From Burkholderia sp. (lineage in GTDB: Bacteria > Pseudomonadota > Gammaproteobacteria > Burkholderiales > Burkholderiaceae): 64,000 nucleotides of DNA. Below the pieces are notes generated by a model. The model was not told the origin of the DNA. It worked only from the letters and a program-made list of their open reading frames with translations, and made no database searches. Made by a program: the position numbers and the translations under genes. Numbering within the stretch: the first letter of the stretch is position 1; each line of letters begins with the position of its first letter. Shown here in pieces: positions 1-12,077 of this stretch. The DNA is taken from contig JAIRVP010000040.1 of assembly GCA_031253835.1 (NCBI GenBank), positions 22,339 to 86,338 on the forward strand, read 5' to 3'.

Positions 1-1
1 G

Positions 2-2207
<2,206 letters not shown>

Positions 2208-2222
2208 ACGGCGCATGTCATG

Positions 2223-2260
2223 CGGGGCGTGTCCGTTCGAGTGGCGAACGGCACGCCCCG
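2223..2260. terminator. strong stem-loop after the hydantoinase gene
   Basis: CGGGGCGTG (2223-2231) pairs with CACGCCCCG (2252-2260), and an inner CCGTTCG/CGAACGG stem continues the helix after a one-base bulge. It begins 15 bases after the stop of the hydantoinase gene. No T-run follows, so it may act as an attenuator or mRNA 3' stabiliser instead of an intrinsic terminator. Confidence 0.5.
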
Positions 2261-2461
2261 AGTACGTTTACGCGTGGTAGGTAGAACAACTTATCAAATT
2301 TCCGAGTCGCAAAAGAAGAAACGATCGATCCGATTGGTCGCAGTGATTTTGTCGTCGTTGCAGGCGTGCGTATCGAGCGAGTAACATCCACCAACCCCAC
2401 ACAGGGGCCGCGGGCCAGGGCCGCTCGCCGGACAGTTCAAATAGTGAGAAAGGAGCACAAG

Positions 2462-3736
2462 GTGGATATTCTGCGCAGTCTCCTCGGTATGCTGTTTCTG
2501 TTGCTGGTTGCCTATCTGCTGTCGAACAATCGCCGGGCGGTCAGCGGCCGCACCATGATCGCCGCGCTGCTCACGCAGTTCGCGATCGGCGCGCTGGTGC
2601 TGTTCGTGCCGTCGGGCCGCGCGGTGCTGGCGGCGGCCGCGAACGGCGTCAATCGCGTGCTCGACATGGGCAATCACGGCATCGCGTTCGTGTTCGGCGG
2701 GCTGGTCGACGCCCGCATGTTCCAGCTGTTCGGCGACGGCGGATTCGTGTTCGGCCTGCGCGTGCTGCCGATGATCATCTTCGTCACGGCGCTGATCTCG
2801 GTGCTGTACTACATCGGCGTGATGAAGTGGATTGTCGCGATCCTCGGCGCGGGGCTCGCGAAAGTGCTCGGCGTGAGCCGCATCGAGGCGTGCTCGGCCG
2901 TCGCGACGATCTTCCTCGGGCAGAGCGAGATGCCCGCGCTCGTGAAGCCGTTCGTGCGCAACATGACGAGCGCCGAGATCTTCACGGTGATGGCGAGCGG
3001 CATGGCGTCGGTCGCGGGCTCGGTGCTGGTCGGCTACGCCGGCCTCGGCGTGAGGATGGAATACCTGCTCGCCGCATCGTTCATGGCGGTGCCGGGCGGG
3101 CTGCTGTTCGGCAAGCTGCTGTTTCCGACCGTCGAGCCGAGCCGCGTGGTGGTCGACGGTCTCGATTTCGACGACAAGCGCGCCGCCAACGTGATCGAGG
3201 CGGCGGCGTCCGGGGCATCGGTCGGCCTGCGGATCGCGATCAACGTCGGCGCGATGCTGATCGCGTTCGTCGGGCTCATCGCGCTGATGAACCTGATCGT
3301 CGGCGGCGTGGCCGCGTTCGCGGGCTTTCCGCAGATCACGCTGGTGGGCATCATCGGCCACCTGTTCGCACCGCTGGCCTGGATCATCGGCGTGCCGTGG
3401 CACGATGCGACGCTGGCCGGCAACTTCATCGGCGAGAAACTGATCTTCAACGAGTTCGTCGCGTACGGCGACCTGTCGCCGTACCTGAAGGGCGGCGAGC
3501 ACGTCGCGGCGGCCGGCCTGCAGGTGCTCGACCCGAAGACGCTCGCGATCGTGTCGTTCGCGCTGTGCGGCTTCGCGAACTTCTCGTCGATCGCGATTCT
3601 CGCGGGCGGCTTCAGCGCGGTCGCGCCCGAGCGCCGCTCGGACGTCGCGCGGCTCGGCTTGCGTGCGCTGACGGCTGCCACGCTGTCGAACCTGATGAGC
3701 GCGGCGATTGCCGGCCTGTTCTTTTCGCTGCATTGA
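2462..3736 (+). CDS. nupC: NupC-family concentrative nucleoside transporter
   Basis: This is a 424-aa integral membrane protein of the CNT family (Na+ or H+ coupled nucleoside uptake), with hydrophobic segments along its length. Family hallmarks include GQSEMPALVKPF and the C-terminal half GFANFSSIAILAGG. I place the start at GTG 2462 because AAAGGAG lies just upstream; the frame is open further upstream to 2366, but that extension is unlike the family N-terminus. It is followed by thymidine phosphorylase and cytidine deaminase, so the cluster imports and salvages pyrimidine nucleosides. Confidence 0.9.
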   Translation: MDILRSLLGMLFLLLVAYLLSNNRRAVSGRTMIAALLTQFAIGALVLFVPSGRAVLAAAANGVNRVLDMGNHGIAFVFGGLVDARMFQLFGDGGFVFGLRVLPMIIFVTALISVLYYIGVMKWIVAILGAGLAKVLGVSRIEACSAVATIFLGQSEMPALVKPFVRNMTSAEIFTVMASGMASVAGSVLVGYAGLGVRMEYLLAASFMAVPGGLLFGKLLFPTVEPSRVVVDGLDFDDKRAANVIEAAASGASVGLRIAINVGAMLIAFVGLIALMNLIVGGVAAFAGFPQITLVGIIGHLFAPLAWIIGVPWHDATLAGNFIGEKLIFNEFVAYGDLSPYLKGGEHVAAAGLQVLDPKTLAIVSFALCGFANFSSIAILAGGFSAVAPERRSDVARLGLRALTAATLSNLMSAAIAGLFFSLH

Positions 3737-3775
3737 ACCGTGCAGTAGACTCCGACCGTTCGAAGAGAGGCAACG

Positions 3776-5092
3776 ATGTTTCTACCGCAGGAATTCATTC
3801 GCAGGAAGCGCGACGGGCAACCGCTCGATCGTGACGGGATTGCCGCGTTCGTGCGCGGCGTGACCGACGGCAGCGTGACCGAGGGCCAGGTGGCCGCGTT
3901 CGCGATGGCCGTGTATTTCAACGACCTGAGCACCGGCGAGCGCGTCGCGCTGACGCTCGCGCAGCGCGACTCGGGCGACGTGCTCGACTGGCGCGCGCTC
4001 GATCTCGACGGGCCGGTGATCGACAAGCATTCGACGGGCGGTGTCGGCGATGTCGTATCGCTGATGCTCGGGCCGATGGTGGCCGCGTGCGGCGGCTACG
4101 TGCCGATGATCTCGGGGCGCGGGCTCGGCCATACCGGCGGCACGCTCGACAAGCTCAGCGCGATTCCCGGCTATGACGTGATGCCCGCGACGGATGCGTT
4201 TCGCCGCACGGTGCGCGACGTCGGCGTCGCGATCATCGGGCAGACCGCGCGGCTCGCGCCGGCCGACAAGCGCATCTATGCGATTCGCGACGTGACGGCG
4301 ACCGTCGAGTCGGTCGCGATGATCACCGCGTCGATCCTGTCGAAGAAGCTCGCGGCGGGGCTCGACGGGCTCGTGATGGACGTGAAGGTCGGCTCGGGCG
4401 CGTTCATGCCGTCCGCGGAGAAATCGGCGGAACTGGCGCGCAGCATTGTCGACGTCGGCAACGGCGCGGGCATGAAGACGACCGCGATCCTCACCGACAT
4501 GAACCAGTCGCTCGCGCCGTGCGCGGGCAACGCGCTCGAAGTGGCATGCGCGATCGACTACCTGACGGGCAAGTCGCGCCCGGCGCGCCTGCATGACGTG
4601 ACGATGGCGCTGTCGGCGGAGCTGCTCGTCACCGGCGGGCTGGCGCGCGATGTCGTCGAGGCGCGCGCGAAGCTGCAGCAGGCGCTCGACTCGGGCGCGG
4701 CCGCCGAACGCTTCGCGAGAATGGTCGTGGCGCTCGGCGGCCCCGCTGACCTGGTCGACGCGCCCGCCCGGCATCTGGCGCGGGCGGCGGTGATCGTGCC
4801 GGTTCCGTCGCCTGCGACCGGCGTGGTGCAGCGGGTCGATTGCCGCGGGCTCGGGCTGGCGGTCGTCGCGCTCGGCGGCGGCCGCACGCGCGCGGAGGAT
4901 GCAATCGACGTCAGCGTCGGCCTGACGGCGCTGGCGGAGATCGGGCAGCGCGTCGAGGCCGGCGAGCCGCTCGGCTACGTGCATGCGCGCGACGATGCGG
5001 CCGCGGCACACGCGGTGGACGCGGTCCGGCGCAGCTACGTGCTCGGCGAGACGGGCGAAGCGCCGCCGACCCTTTACCAGCAGATCGGCTGA
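3776..5092 (+). CDS. deoA: thymidine phosphorylase
   Basis: This 438-aa cytosolic enzyme splits thymidine (and deoxyuridine) with phosphate into base and deoxyribose-1-phosphate. The KHSTGGVGD phosphate-binding motif and the family signature [15 protein letters not shown] are intact. The start ATG is preceded by GAAGAGAGGC. It sits 39 bp after nupC and 25 bp before cdd, consistent with one salvage operon. Length is normal. Confidence 0.95.
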   Translation: MFLPQEFIRRKRDGQPLDRDGIAAFVRGVTDGSVTEGQVAAFAMAVYFNDLSTGERVALTLAQRDSGDVLDWRALDLDGPVIDKHSTGGVGDVVSLMLGPMVAACGGYVPMISGRGLGHTGGTLDKLSAIPGYDVMPATDAFRRTVRDVGVAIIGQTARLAPADKRIYAIRDVTATVESVAMITASILSKKLAAGLDGLVMDVKVGSGAFMPSAEKSAELARSIVDVGNGAGMKTTAILTDMNQSLAPCAGNALEVACAIDYLTGKSRPARLHDVTMALSAELLVTGGLARDVVEARAKLQQALDSGAAAERFARMVVALGGPADLVDAPARHLARAAVIVPVPSPATGVVQRVDCRGLGLAVVALGGGRTRAEDAIDVSVGLTALAEIGQRVEAGEPLGYVHARDDAAAAHAVDAVRRSYVLGETGEAPPTLYQQIG

Positions 5093-5117
5093 CCCCACTC
5101 CCGGAGGCATCATTGCG

Positions 5118-5507
5118 ATGGAACGAGACGAACTGATCGAACAGGCCAAGGCGGCGCGCGAACGCGCGTATGCGCCGTATTCGCGCTTCCAGGTCGGCGC
5201 GGCGCTGCAGGCGCGCGACGGGACGGTTTTTCACGGCTGCAACGTCGAGAACGCGTCGTACGGACTGTGCAATTGCGCGGAACGCACGGCGCTGTTTTCG
5301 GCGATCGCCGCCGGCTATCGTCCGGGCGATTTCGTGCGGCTCGCGGTCGTCGGCGACACGGACGGCCCGATCGCGCCGTGCGGCGCGTGCCGTCAGGTGA
5401 TCATCGAGATCGGCTTGCCCGACATCGAGGTGATCCTGGCCAATTTGAAGGGGGCCGTCGAAGTCACGACGGCCCGCGCATTGCTGCCGGGCGCGTTCAG
5501 CCTGTAA
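5118..5507 (+). CDS. cdd: cytidine deaminase
   Basis: This 129-aa homotetramer-type cytidine deaminase converts (deoxy)cytidine to (deoxy)uridine. Zinc-site motifs CNCAERTALF (C-A-E) and PCGACRQVI (PCxxC) are intact. The ATG at 5118 follows a CCGGAGG ribosome site; longer open sequence upstream overlaps deoA and is not needed. It is the last gene of the pyrimidine salvage run. The next gene is convergent, only 28 bp away. Confidence 0.95.
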   Translation: MERDELIEQAKAARERAYAPYSRFQVGAALQARDGTVFHGCNVENASYGLCNCAERTALFSAIAAGYRPGDFVRLAVVGDTDGPIAPCGACRQVIIEIGLPDIEVILANLKGAVEVTTARALLPGAFSL

Positions 5508-5535
5508 CGACGCGCGCCGCGGCGCGCCGCATGCG

Positions 5536-6651
5536 TCACGCGCCTTCGCGCGTTTCGCGGATCGGGATCACGGTGCGCGCGCCGCACTGGCGCAGCAGGT
5601 CGCGCAATTCGTTGATGACCGGGAACACCTCGTGGTTCCAGTCGGCGCCCTGGCGATCGTGCGCTTCCTGTTCGCGCTCGACGATCCAGCGATCCTCGCG
5701 GAAGATGCGCTCGGTGAACCACACGAGCAGCGGCCACGCGAGATCGAGTGCGAACGGGATGCCGGGCTTGTGGATCGACAGCAGACCGAACGTGCGGTTG
5801 GTGCGCTGATCGGCGTCGAGCGGCACGTAGACGATCCACAGGTCCATCACGAGCGTGCCTTCGCTCGAGCGGATCTGCAGCGTCTGGTACGGGTAGCCGG
5901 TGCGTACCGTCATCACGCTCTTGTCGGACTGGTCGGCCGGCTTCTTGCTCGCGCCGAACACGAGCGCCTCGCCGACCGGCTGCTTGCCTTCCATCCGCGC
6001 GAACGTGTAGTCGACCTCGACCCAGTCGTCGCCGCGGCGGCGGCCGACCGAGCGCGCGCGCATCTGCCCCATCTGCTTGCGGTGCAGGAACTGATGGTTC
6101 ATGTCCATCAGGTTCTCGTGCATGAACGAGTAGTGGCACTTGACCTCGCGGCCGAAACGGCGCGTCTTGTACGCGCGATTGTCCGCCGATTCGAGCGCGG
6201 GGAACGGCCGTGAGTCGGCAAGCGTTGCGTCGCCCGGGAACACGAAGATCAGCCCGTGCGCCTCGCGGCACGGATACGCGCGCACGCCGTTGGGCAAGCG
6301 CTCGCGGCCGAGGTAGGGCACGTCGACGCAGCGGCCGCTGTCGCACGCGTAAGTCCAGCCGTGATAGCAGCAGCGCAGCGTTTCACCGCTGACGACGCCC
6401 GCATGCAGCGGCACCTGGCGGTGCGCGCAACGATCTTCGAGCGCATACACGGCGCCGGACTCGGTGCGCACGAGCACGATCGGCTCGCCGGCGAAGTGCA
6501 CGCCGAGCGTCTTGCCGCGCTTGAGCTCGCGCGACCACGCGAGCGGGTACCAGTGGTCGGGATGAATCGGCACGCGGCGCAGGTCGCGCACGGTCGCGCC
6601 GGAGGGCGATTCTCCAACGGTGTTGCTGTCAGGCAAGGGCACTGCGAGCAT
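5536..6651 (-). CDS. Rieske [2Fe-2S] aromatic-ring-hydroxylating-type oxygenase subunit
   Basis: This 371-aa protein has an N-terminal Rieske domain (CAHR, then CCYHGW about 17 residues later) and a catalytic mononuclear-iron region with NLMDMNHQFLH providing Asp/His ligands. This is the layout of oxygenase alpha subunits such as vanillate demethylase or phthalate dioxygenase relatives. No dedicated reductase gene is adjacent, so the electron donor and substrate are unknown. It stands alone between cdd and msrA and belongs to the high-GC backbone. Other in-frame starts downstream are possible. Confidence 0.8.
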   Translation of the reverse strand: MLAVPLPDSNTVGESPSGATVRDLRRVPIHPDHWYPLAWSRELKRGKTLGVHFAGEPIVLVRTESGAVYALEDRCAHRQVPLHAGVVSGETLRCCYHGWTYACDSGRCVDVPYLGRERLPNGVRAYPCREAHGLIFVFPGDATLADSRPFPALESADNRAYKTRRFGREVKCHYSFMHENLMDMNHQFLHRKQMGQMRARSVGRRRGDDWVEVDYTFARMEGKQPVGEALVFGASKKPADQSDKSVMTVRTGYPYQTLQIRSSEGTLVMDLWIVYVPLDADQRTNRTFGLLSIHKPGIPFALDLAWPLLVWFTERIFREDRWIVEREQEAHDRQGADWNHEVFPVINELRDLLRQCGARTVIPIRETREGA

Positions 6652-6875
6652 GCGTGACGCCTCCTGGCTGGGCGGGTAGTCCGGGCGCCGCAGGAAGCGG
6701 CGGGGATCTGGAGAAGTCTACGCGAAGTTGCCCGCCGCGGCGGACGCGATGCGGGTTTGCCCCGGCATGGCGGCCCGGGTTTCGTTGATGCGGCGCAAAC
6801 CGGGCCGCAGGCCGCGCGCGCCGGTGACGCACGGCCGCGCGGCGGGCGGTATCCCGTCACGCGGCCGGCGGCCGG

Positions 6876-7619
6876 TCAGGAATGGGCTTCACGCCACAGC
6901 ACCGCGTCGGAACGGTACAGCGCCGGGAAGCGCTGCTTCAGCCCGGCGACCTTCGGCAGGTCGTTGAACGCGATATACGGCGCGTCGGGATGCAGTTCGA
7001 GGTAGTTCTGGTGATAGGCCTCGGCCGGATAGAACCCCTTGTAGGCCTCGACACGCGTGACGACAGGCGCCGGGAACACGTGCGCGGTGCCGAGCTGCGC
7101 GATGTACGCGGTCGCGACCGCGCGTTGCTGCGCGGTGGTCGGGAAGATCGCGGACCGGTACTGCGACCCTTCGTCGGGGCCCTGCCGGTTGAGTTCGGTC
7201 GGATCGTGCGCGACCGAGAAGAACACCTGCAGCAGCCGGCCGTACGTGATCTGCGTCGGGTCGTAGACGATGCGCACCGATTCCGCATGCCCCGTCAGCC
7301 CCGAGCCGACCAGCGCGTAGTGCGCGGTTTCGGATGCGCCGCCGGCATAGCCGGCCGTGACCTGCTTCACGCCTTTCACGTGCTCGAACACGCCCTGCAC
7401 GCCCCAGAAGCAGCCGCCGGCGAGCACGGCCGTTTCTTCGTGCGCCGCGCCGGGCGTTTCGTCGAGCGTCGGCGCGGGCACGGTGCGCATCGGTTCGGCG
7501 GAATTGACGATGCGCTGGTAGCCGAACACGGCGGCGGCCGCGAAGGCGATGGCGCCGATGCGGCGCAGCAAGGTCGCGCGCCGTCGCGCTGCGGCATCGC
7601 GGGTGGAGATCGGGATCAT
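6876..7619 (-). CDS. msrA: peptide-methionine (S)-S-oxide reductase, membrane-anchored or exported
   Basis: This 247-aa protein carries the MsrA catalytic motif GGCFWG with nucleophile C70, plus the downstream EGSQYRSAIF segment. Residues 1-40 hold an arginine-rich stretch followed by a hydrophobic helix, so the enzyme is probably exported or anchored facing the periplasm. It repairs S-epimers of methionine sulfoxide. It is the distal member of the minus-strand set msrB-dipZ-msrA; spacing to dipZ is about 60 bp. A TTGCTCCTG-rich stretch overlies its start region. Confidence 0.93.
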   Translation of the reverse strand: MIPISTRDAAARRRATLLRRIGAIAFAAAAVFGYQRIVNSAEPMRTVPAPTLDETPGAAHEETAVLAGGCFWGVQGVFEHVKGVKQVTAGYAGGASETAHYALVGSGLTGHAESVRIVYDPTQITYGRLLQVFFSVAHDPTELNRQGPDEGSQYRSAIFPTTAQQRAVATAYIAQLGTAHVFPAPVVTRVEAYKGFYPAEAYHQNYLELHPDAPYIAFNDLPKVAGLKQRFPALYRSDAVLWREAHS

Positions 7620-7679
7620 CGTTTGCTCCTGTTGAATGGGTCGGCGAAAGCGGCCGCCGGTTTGCGGCGGCGCACGCGA

Positions 7680-9572
7680 TCAACCGAAAGTGAATGCGTA
7701 CGCATCGACACCGGGATCGAGAAACTCGATCGCGAACGTGCGATCGGCGATCGCCCCCGGCTGCCGGACGAGCTGGTACAGGCGTTGGCCGGTGACGGTG
7801 CCGTAGCCCTGCGCGTCGACGTCGGCGCCGTGCGCGGCCCCGGGCGCCGCGCCGTCGAGCGTCACGCGAAAGCGCACGGGCTGGCCGTTCGCGCCCGGGC
7901 CGAGCACGAGGTGCAGGTCGCGTGCATGGAAGCGGTAGACGATCCGGCCGTCGGGTGCCGCGAGCGACGCACGCTCGGCGCCGACCTTCCACGTGCCCGC
8001 GAGGCCCCAGTCGTTGAGGTCCGGCCGGGCCGGCGCGTCGTAGCGGTGCGCCGTATCGCGCACGGCGCCGCCCGGCGACGTGAAGCTCTCCGCACGTGCA
8101 TAGCCGACGTAGGTTTCGGGCGAACGGACGTCCGCGCTGTCGGCTGCCGCGAGTGCGCCCTTCGCGGGCGCACCGGCCAGCCCGAGCGGCACGTTCAGCG
8201 CTTCCGGATGGCCGGCTTCCGCGAGCAGCGACTGGATCGCGCGTTCCGACTGCGCGTATTCGCCTTCGCCGAAGTGGTGATGGCGAACGCGTCCTTGCGC
8301 GTCGATGAAGTAGTGCGCCGGCCAGTATTCGTTGTTGAAGGCGCGCCAGATCGCATAGCCGTTGTCGATCGCGACCGGGTAGTCGATGCCGAGGTCGTGC
8401 ACGGCCTTCTTCACGTTGCCGATGTCGCGTTCGAACGCGAACTCCGGCGCGTGTACGCCGATCACGACGAGCCCGTACGGCGCGTACTTGCGTGCCCACG
8501 CGTTCGTGTACGGCAGCGTGCGCAGGCAGTTGATGCACGAATACGTCCAGAAATCGACCAGCACGACCTTGCCGCGCAGGCCGGCCGCGGTCAGCGGCGG
8601 CGAGTTCAGCCACTGCACGGCGCCGTCGAGCGACGGCAGCGTGCCTTCGACGGGCAGCGCGGACGGCGTCGTGACGGCCGCGCGCATCATCGCGCTGCCG
8701 ACCATTGCACCGCCGCCGGCCTGCGCGCCATCGGCTGCCGCGGCCATCATCGCGCCGCCGGTGGCGTTGTCGGTGGCGTTGTCGGTGGCGTTGCCGGTTG
8801 CGGCCATCGCGGCCGGTGCCGCGGGTGCTGCCGGTGCGCTGTTCGAGCGGCCGCCGAGGCGATCGACGAGTTTCGTCTCGAGGCCGCCCGTCGTGACGGT
8901 CGACAGCTGCGCGAGCGCGCCGGTGTCGAGGCCGAGTGCGATCGCGCCGACGCCGGCCAGCAGCGCCGCGCCGATCCCGCGCCGGATCCATTCGCCGGCG
9001 CCGAGCGAGCGCTTCATCGCGGCGAACACCTTGCCGCCGATCACGAGCGCGACCGCGAGCGACGTCGCCGCGCCGGCCGCATACGCGACGAGCAGCAGCG
9101 TCGTACCGACGCTCGCGCCGCGCAACGCGGCGCCGGTCAGCACGAGCCCCAGGATCGGGCCTGCGCACGGGGCCCACAGCAGGCCCGTCGCGACGCCGAG
9201 CAGCAGCGACGACGCGGGGCCGGCCGGGCGGCCGTCGCGCTGCGCGAACCCGGTGAGCCGGTTGCCGGCCGCGACGAGCGGGCGCGTCAGGTGTTCCGCG
9301 AAGCGCGGCATCAGCAGCGTCAGGCCGAACACGGCGAGCAAGACGATCGCGATCCAGCGGCCGGCCTGGTTCGCCTGCGCGACCCAGCCGCCGCCGACGG
9401 CGGCGAGCGTCGCGACGACGGCGAACGTCAGCGCCATGCCGGCGAGCAGCGGCAGGCCGGTGCGCACGAACGGCTGGTCGGCGCGTGCGAACACGAACGG
9501 CAGCACGGGCAGGATGCAGGGGCTCAGGATCGTGAGCACGCCCCCGAGATAGGCAAGGACGATGAGCAGCAT
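7680..9572 (-). CDS. DipZ-like CcdA/thioredoxin fusion, periplasmic thiol electron supply
   Basis: This 630-aa protein has three parts. The N-terminus is a CcdA-type membrane domain (TILSPCILPVLPF) with about six helices. A thioredoxin-like domain follows, with CINC in YSCINCLRTL. The C-terminus is a beta-rich domain typical of DipZ proteins. It should pass reducing electrons across the membrane to periplasmic enzymes, here most likely MsrA and MsrB. I chose the ATG at 9572, where the CcdA hydrophobic start begins, although the frame is open further upstream across msrB. The linker contains an (N-A-T-D)n repeat encoded by a 12-bp tandem repeat. Confidence 0.88.
   Translation of the reverse strand: MLLIVLAYLGGVLTILSPCILPVLPFVFARADQPFVRTGLPLLAGMALTFAVVATLAAVGGGWVAQANQAGRWIAIVLLAVFGLTLLMPRFAEHLTRPLVAAGNRLTGFAQRDGRPAGPASSLLLGVATGLLWAPCAGPILGLVLTGAALRGASVGTTLLLVAYAAGAATSLAVALVIGGKVFAAMKRSLGAGEWIRRGIGAALLAGVGAIALGLDTGALAQLSTVTTGGLETKLVDRLGGRSNSAPAAPAAPAAMAATGNATDNATDNATGGAMMAAAADGAQAGGGAMVGSAMMRAAVTTPSALPVEGTLPSLDGAVQWLNSPPLTAAGLRGKVVLVDFWTYSCINCLRTLPYTNAWARKYAPYGLVVIGVHAPEFAFERDIGNVKKAVHDLGIDYPVAIDNGYAIWRAFNNEYWPAHYFIDAQGRVRHHHFGEGEYAQSERAIQSLLAEAGHPEALNVPLGLAGAPAKGALAAADSADVRSPETYVGYARAESFTSPGGAVRDTAHRYDAPARPDLNDWGLAGTWKVGAERASLAAPDGRIVYRFHARDLHLVLGPGANGQPVRFRVTLDGAAPGAAHGADVDAQGYGTVTGQRLYQLVRQPGAIADRTFAIEFLDPGVDAYAFTFG
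8761..8796. repeat. 12-bp tandem repeat (three copies) inside dipZ
   Basis: GTGGCGTTGTCG occurs twice and GTGGCGTTGCCG once, head to tail. On the minus strand they encode the NATDNATDNAT linker between the membrane and thioredoxin domains. Copy-number change would keep the frame. Confidence 0.9.
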
Positions 9573-9607
9573 GGTGCGTTCTCCAGTCGGTCGGGAGTAG
9601 GGCCGGA

Positions 9608-10138
9608 TCAGGCGGCAGCCGGGTGGAAGGTGAGCGCGAGGCCGTTCATGCAGTAGCGCAGGCCGGTCGGCGGCGGGCCGTCGTCGAACACGTGGCCGAG
9701 ATGGCCGCCGCAGCGCCGGCAGTGCACTTCGGTGCGGACCATGCCGAACGTCGTGTCGGTGTGGGGGTCGACCGCGTGGTCGAGCGGCTTCCAGAAGCTC
9801 GGCCAGCCCGTATCGCTGTCGAACTTGGCGGTGGACGAGAACAGCGCGAGGCTGCAGCCGGCACAGGCGAACGTGCCGGTCCGGTGCTCGTCGTTCAGCG
9901 GGCTGCTGTACGGCCGCTCGGTGCCGGCTTCGCGCAGGATCGTGTATTGGGCGGGCGTGAGCCGGCGATGCCATTCGGCATCGCTGAGCGTGACCTCGAA
10001 AGGGGCCGCCTTCGGTGCGTCGGCAGGCGGCGCGGCGAACGCGCGGCCGACCAGCGCACGCCGTCCGGCGGACGACAGCGCCGCAAGCGCGGCAAGGCCG
10101 GTGGCGCCGGCGAACAGCAGATGTCTGCGGGTGGGCAT
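9608..10138 (-). CDS. msrB: peptide-methionine (R)-S-oxide reductase with Tat signal
   Basis: This 176-aa protein begins with a twin-arginine signal (MPTRRHLLFAGATGLAAL), so it is exported folded. The MsrB domain shows zinc-binding CAGC and CRRC pairs and catalytic Cys in GLRYCMNGLAL, plus TGWPSFW. It reduces R-epimers of methionine sulfoxide. ATG 10138 follows AGGAGCC on the minus strand and gives the full Tat motif. It is the first gene of the msrB-dipZ-msrA run and the last backbone gene before the island integrase. Confidence 0.93.
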   Translation of the reverse strand: MPTRRHLLFAGATGLAALAALSSAGRRALVGRAFAAPPADAPKAAPFEVTLSDAEWHRRLTPAQYTILREAGTERPYSSPLNDEHRTGTFACAGCSLALFSSTAKFDSDTGWPSFWKPLDHAVDPHTDTTFGMVRTEVHCRRCGGHLGHVFDDGPPPTGLRYCMNGLALTFHPAAA

Positions 10139-10439
10139 GATGGGCTCCTGGAAGCAGGTGCTGAAAACATGCGCCCATCGTAGACAGCGGCCGGTGTCGA
10201 AGTCCTCACGGAAAGTTAAATGATTTGTGATTGTTTTTTGGGTGATCCTGCTAGGTCCGTTGAAATCCGTCAAAGCCCCGTCCGTCAAGGAGTTGCGGGA
10301 AGTTGGTGGTCCACCAAGTTCTGCGGAAATCCTCCACGAGCCGCAACTTTTTAGTGTTTTTTTAGTGTTCGCGATGTGGGGTAGGCTCTGCTTAGAGATG
10401 CACGGGCCGACCTGGTTGCGATATCAAAGGAGGGCGATC
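10139..10439. other. left junction between backbone and island, noncoding
   Basis: This 300-bp segment separates msrB from the divergent integrase. It contains T-rich tracts, a doubled TCCGTCAA motif (about 10268 and 10281) and a doubled TTAGTGTT about 10350-10370. Short repeats of this kind are seen at integrase arm or core sites. No tRNA 3' end is visible, and I found no matching copy near the right end of the island. Confidence 0.4.
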
Positions 10440-11807
10440 ATGGGTGCTCTGACGGTTAGGCAAATCGAGGCCGCAAAGGCGATCGGGAAGCTGTATTTCC
10501 TCTCTGATGGGCGCGGGCTGTTCCTGCGCATCGGCCCGGATGGCTCGAAAACCTGGCTTGTTCGCGTCAGCATCAATGGCAAGCAACGGGACAAGCCGCT
10601 CGGCAAGGCGTGGGGGCGCACCATGACTGAAGGGCAGTTGTCGCTGGAGGATGCACGCGCAGCCGCGGCGACGATTCGTTCACAAGCGCGCGACGGTGTG
10701 GACTATCTCGATGCGAAGAAGCGTGAACGCCAGGCCAAGGTTGAAAAGGCGGCGACAGCGGAACTCACGTTCGGCGATTTGTTCGATGCGTGGTTCGCGA
10801 CCGTCAACAAGAAGCGCGGCAAGAAAGGACGCAAGGATGGCGGTAGGATGCTTCGAGGTGCGATGGAAAAACATGTGCTGCCGGCCCTCCGTACACACAG
10901 GATTACAGGCGTGTTTGCCTCGAACGTTCTGCCGCTGCTTACCGCGATTTCCGACGCGGGATACAACCGGCGCGCAGTCGAGGTGTTGGGGGCCGTCCAG
11001 CAAATGATTCGATGGGGCGAGCGCAACCAGCCGTGGAAACGCTTGCTGATCGATTGTGATGTGCTCGCGCTCGCAAAAGAGGATGTCGTTGCAGGTGATT
11101 ACGACCCGGTACGTGACAACGAACGCCATCGCACGCTGTCGGACGACGAAATTTGCGCGCTGGGTGAACTTATGCCGGCTGCACGGCTTCCGCGTTCCAT
11201 TGAGTCAGCGGTATGGGTGATGCTTGCTTGCGGAACGCGTGTCGGTGAAACACTTGTGACTCGATGGGCTGATCTTGATTTCAAGGCGCGGACGTGGACG
11301 ATTCCAAAGGAACGCACGAAGTCGAGCACGGCGATTACGATTCATCTCTCCGATTTCGTCCTTGCACAGTTTGCCGCACAGCAGATTGTGCGCGCTGGAT
11401 TGCCTGAGGACGACGTGCGTCGCGAATACGTATTTCCGTCGCAACAGGGTAAGATTCCGCACGTCACTATCCATACAACGTGCAAGGCAATCCGTGACCG
11501 GCAACGCGGGAAGGGTGCATCGACCGAAGGTCGCACGACAGCAACGGATACGCTTATTGTCTCGGGTGGTCAATGGAAATGCCATGACCTGCGTCGTACC
11601 TGCGGAACGATGATGCAGTCGCTTGGTATTGCTGAGAGCATCGTGCATCGATGTCTGAACCACGCGCGTAACGATCCGCTTGATCGAATCTATCTGCAGT
11701 TCAACTACGACGAGCAGATGCGCGACGCCTGGCGGCTATGGGGCGACCGCCTGGCCGGATTGCTCGGCGAGGATACGGGAAACGTGCGCTTCCTGTTCAA
11801 GTCGTGA
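10440..11807 (+). CDS. P4-type tyrosine integrase of the genomic island
   Basis: This 455-aa site-specific recombinase has an N-terminal DUF4102-like arm-binding domain (LTVRQIEAAKAIGKLYF, then GRGLFLRIGPDG) and a C-terminal catalytic domain. Arg I lies in LACGTRVGETL, H-x-x-R in CHDLRRTCG, and the tyrosine in the IYLQFNY region. ATG 10440 has AGGAGGG just upstream; the frame is open back to 10227 but without a better start. It probably catalyses insertion and excision of the island. It is transcribed into the island, and GC drops from here on. Confidence 0.92.
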   Translation: MGALTVRQIEAAKAIGKLYFLSDGRGLFLRIGPDGSKTWLVRVSINGKQRDKPLGKAWGRTMTEGQLSLEDARAAAATIRSQARDGVDYLDAKKRERQAKVEKAATAELTFGDLFDAWFATVNKKRGKKGRKDGGRMLRGAMEKHVLPALRTHRITGVFASNVLPLLTAISDAGYNRRAVEVLGAVQQMIRWGERNQPWKRLLIDCDVLALAKEDVVAGDYDPVRDNERHRTLSDDEICALGELMPAARLPRSIESAVWVMLACGTRVGETLVTRWADLDFKARTWTIPKERTKSSTAITIHLSDFVLAQFAAQQIVRAGLPEDDVRREYVFPSQQGKIPHVTIHTTCKAIRDRQRGKGASTEGRTTATDTLIVSGGQWKCHDLRRTCGTMMQSLGIAESIVHRCLNHARNDPLDRIYLQFNYDEQMRDAWRLWGDRLAGLLGEDTGNVRFLFKS

Positions 11808-12077
11808 TCCGTCGCAGCAAACGATCAGGTGCTGTTATGTTGCCGGTGACTGTCCTACCATCCAACGGTTGCACACCGGACATCGACAAGTGCATAACCG
11901 GAATGCGTTTGTACGGTAAATCGCTTACTGATATCGCAGTGTGCCTGACGGGCGGGTGACTCGGCAAGACAGGTATGAGTCGCATCCACCTCATCTTCAC
12001 GGATTCGTAAGGAAGCGGTAACTTGGGTCGCTCAATGCGGTAGAGCGGATATCCGATACATCGAACGAGGTCGACTC

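Noticed and set aside
6882..9656. Very long plus-strand open frame (over 900 codons) across msrA and dipZ
   Set aside because: It is antisense to clear msrA/dipZ genes and its Arg/Ala/Gly-rich product shows no domain. High GC makes such shadow frames common.
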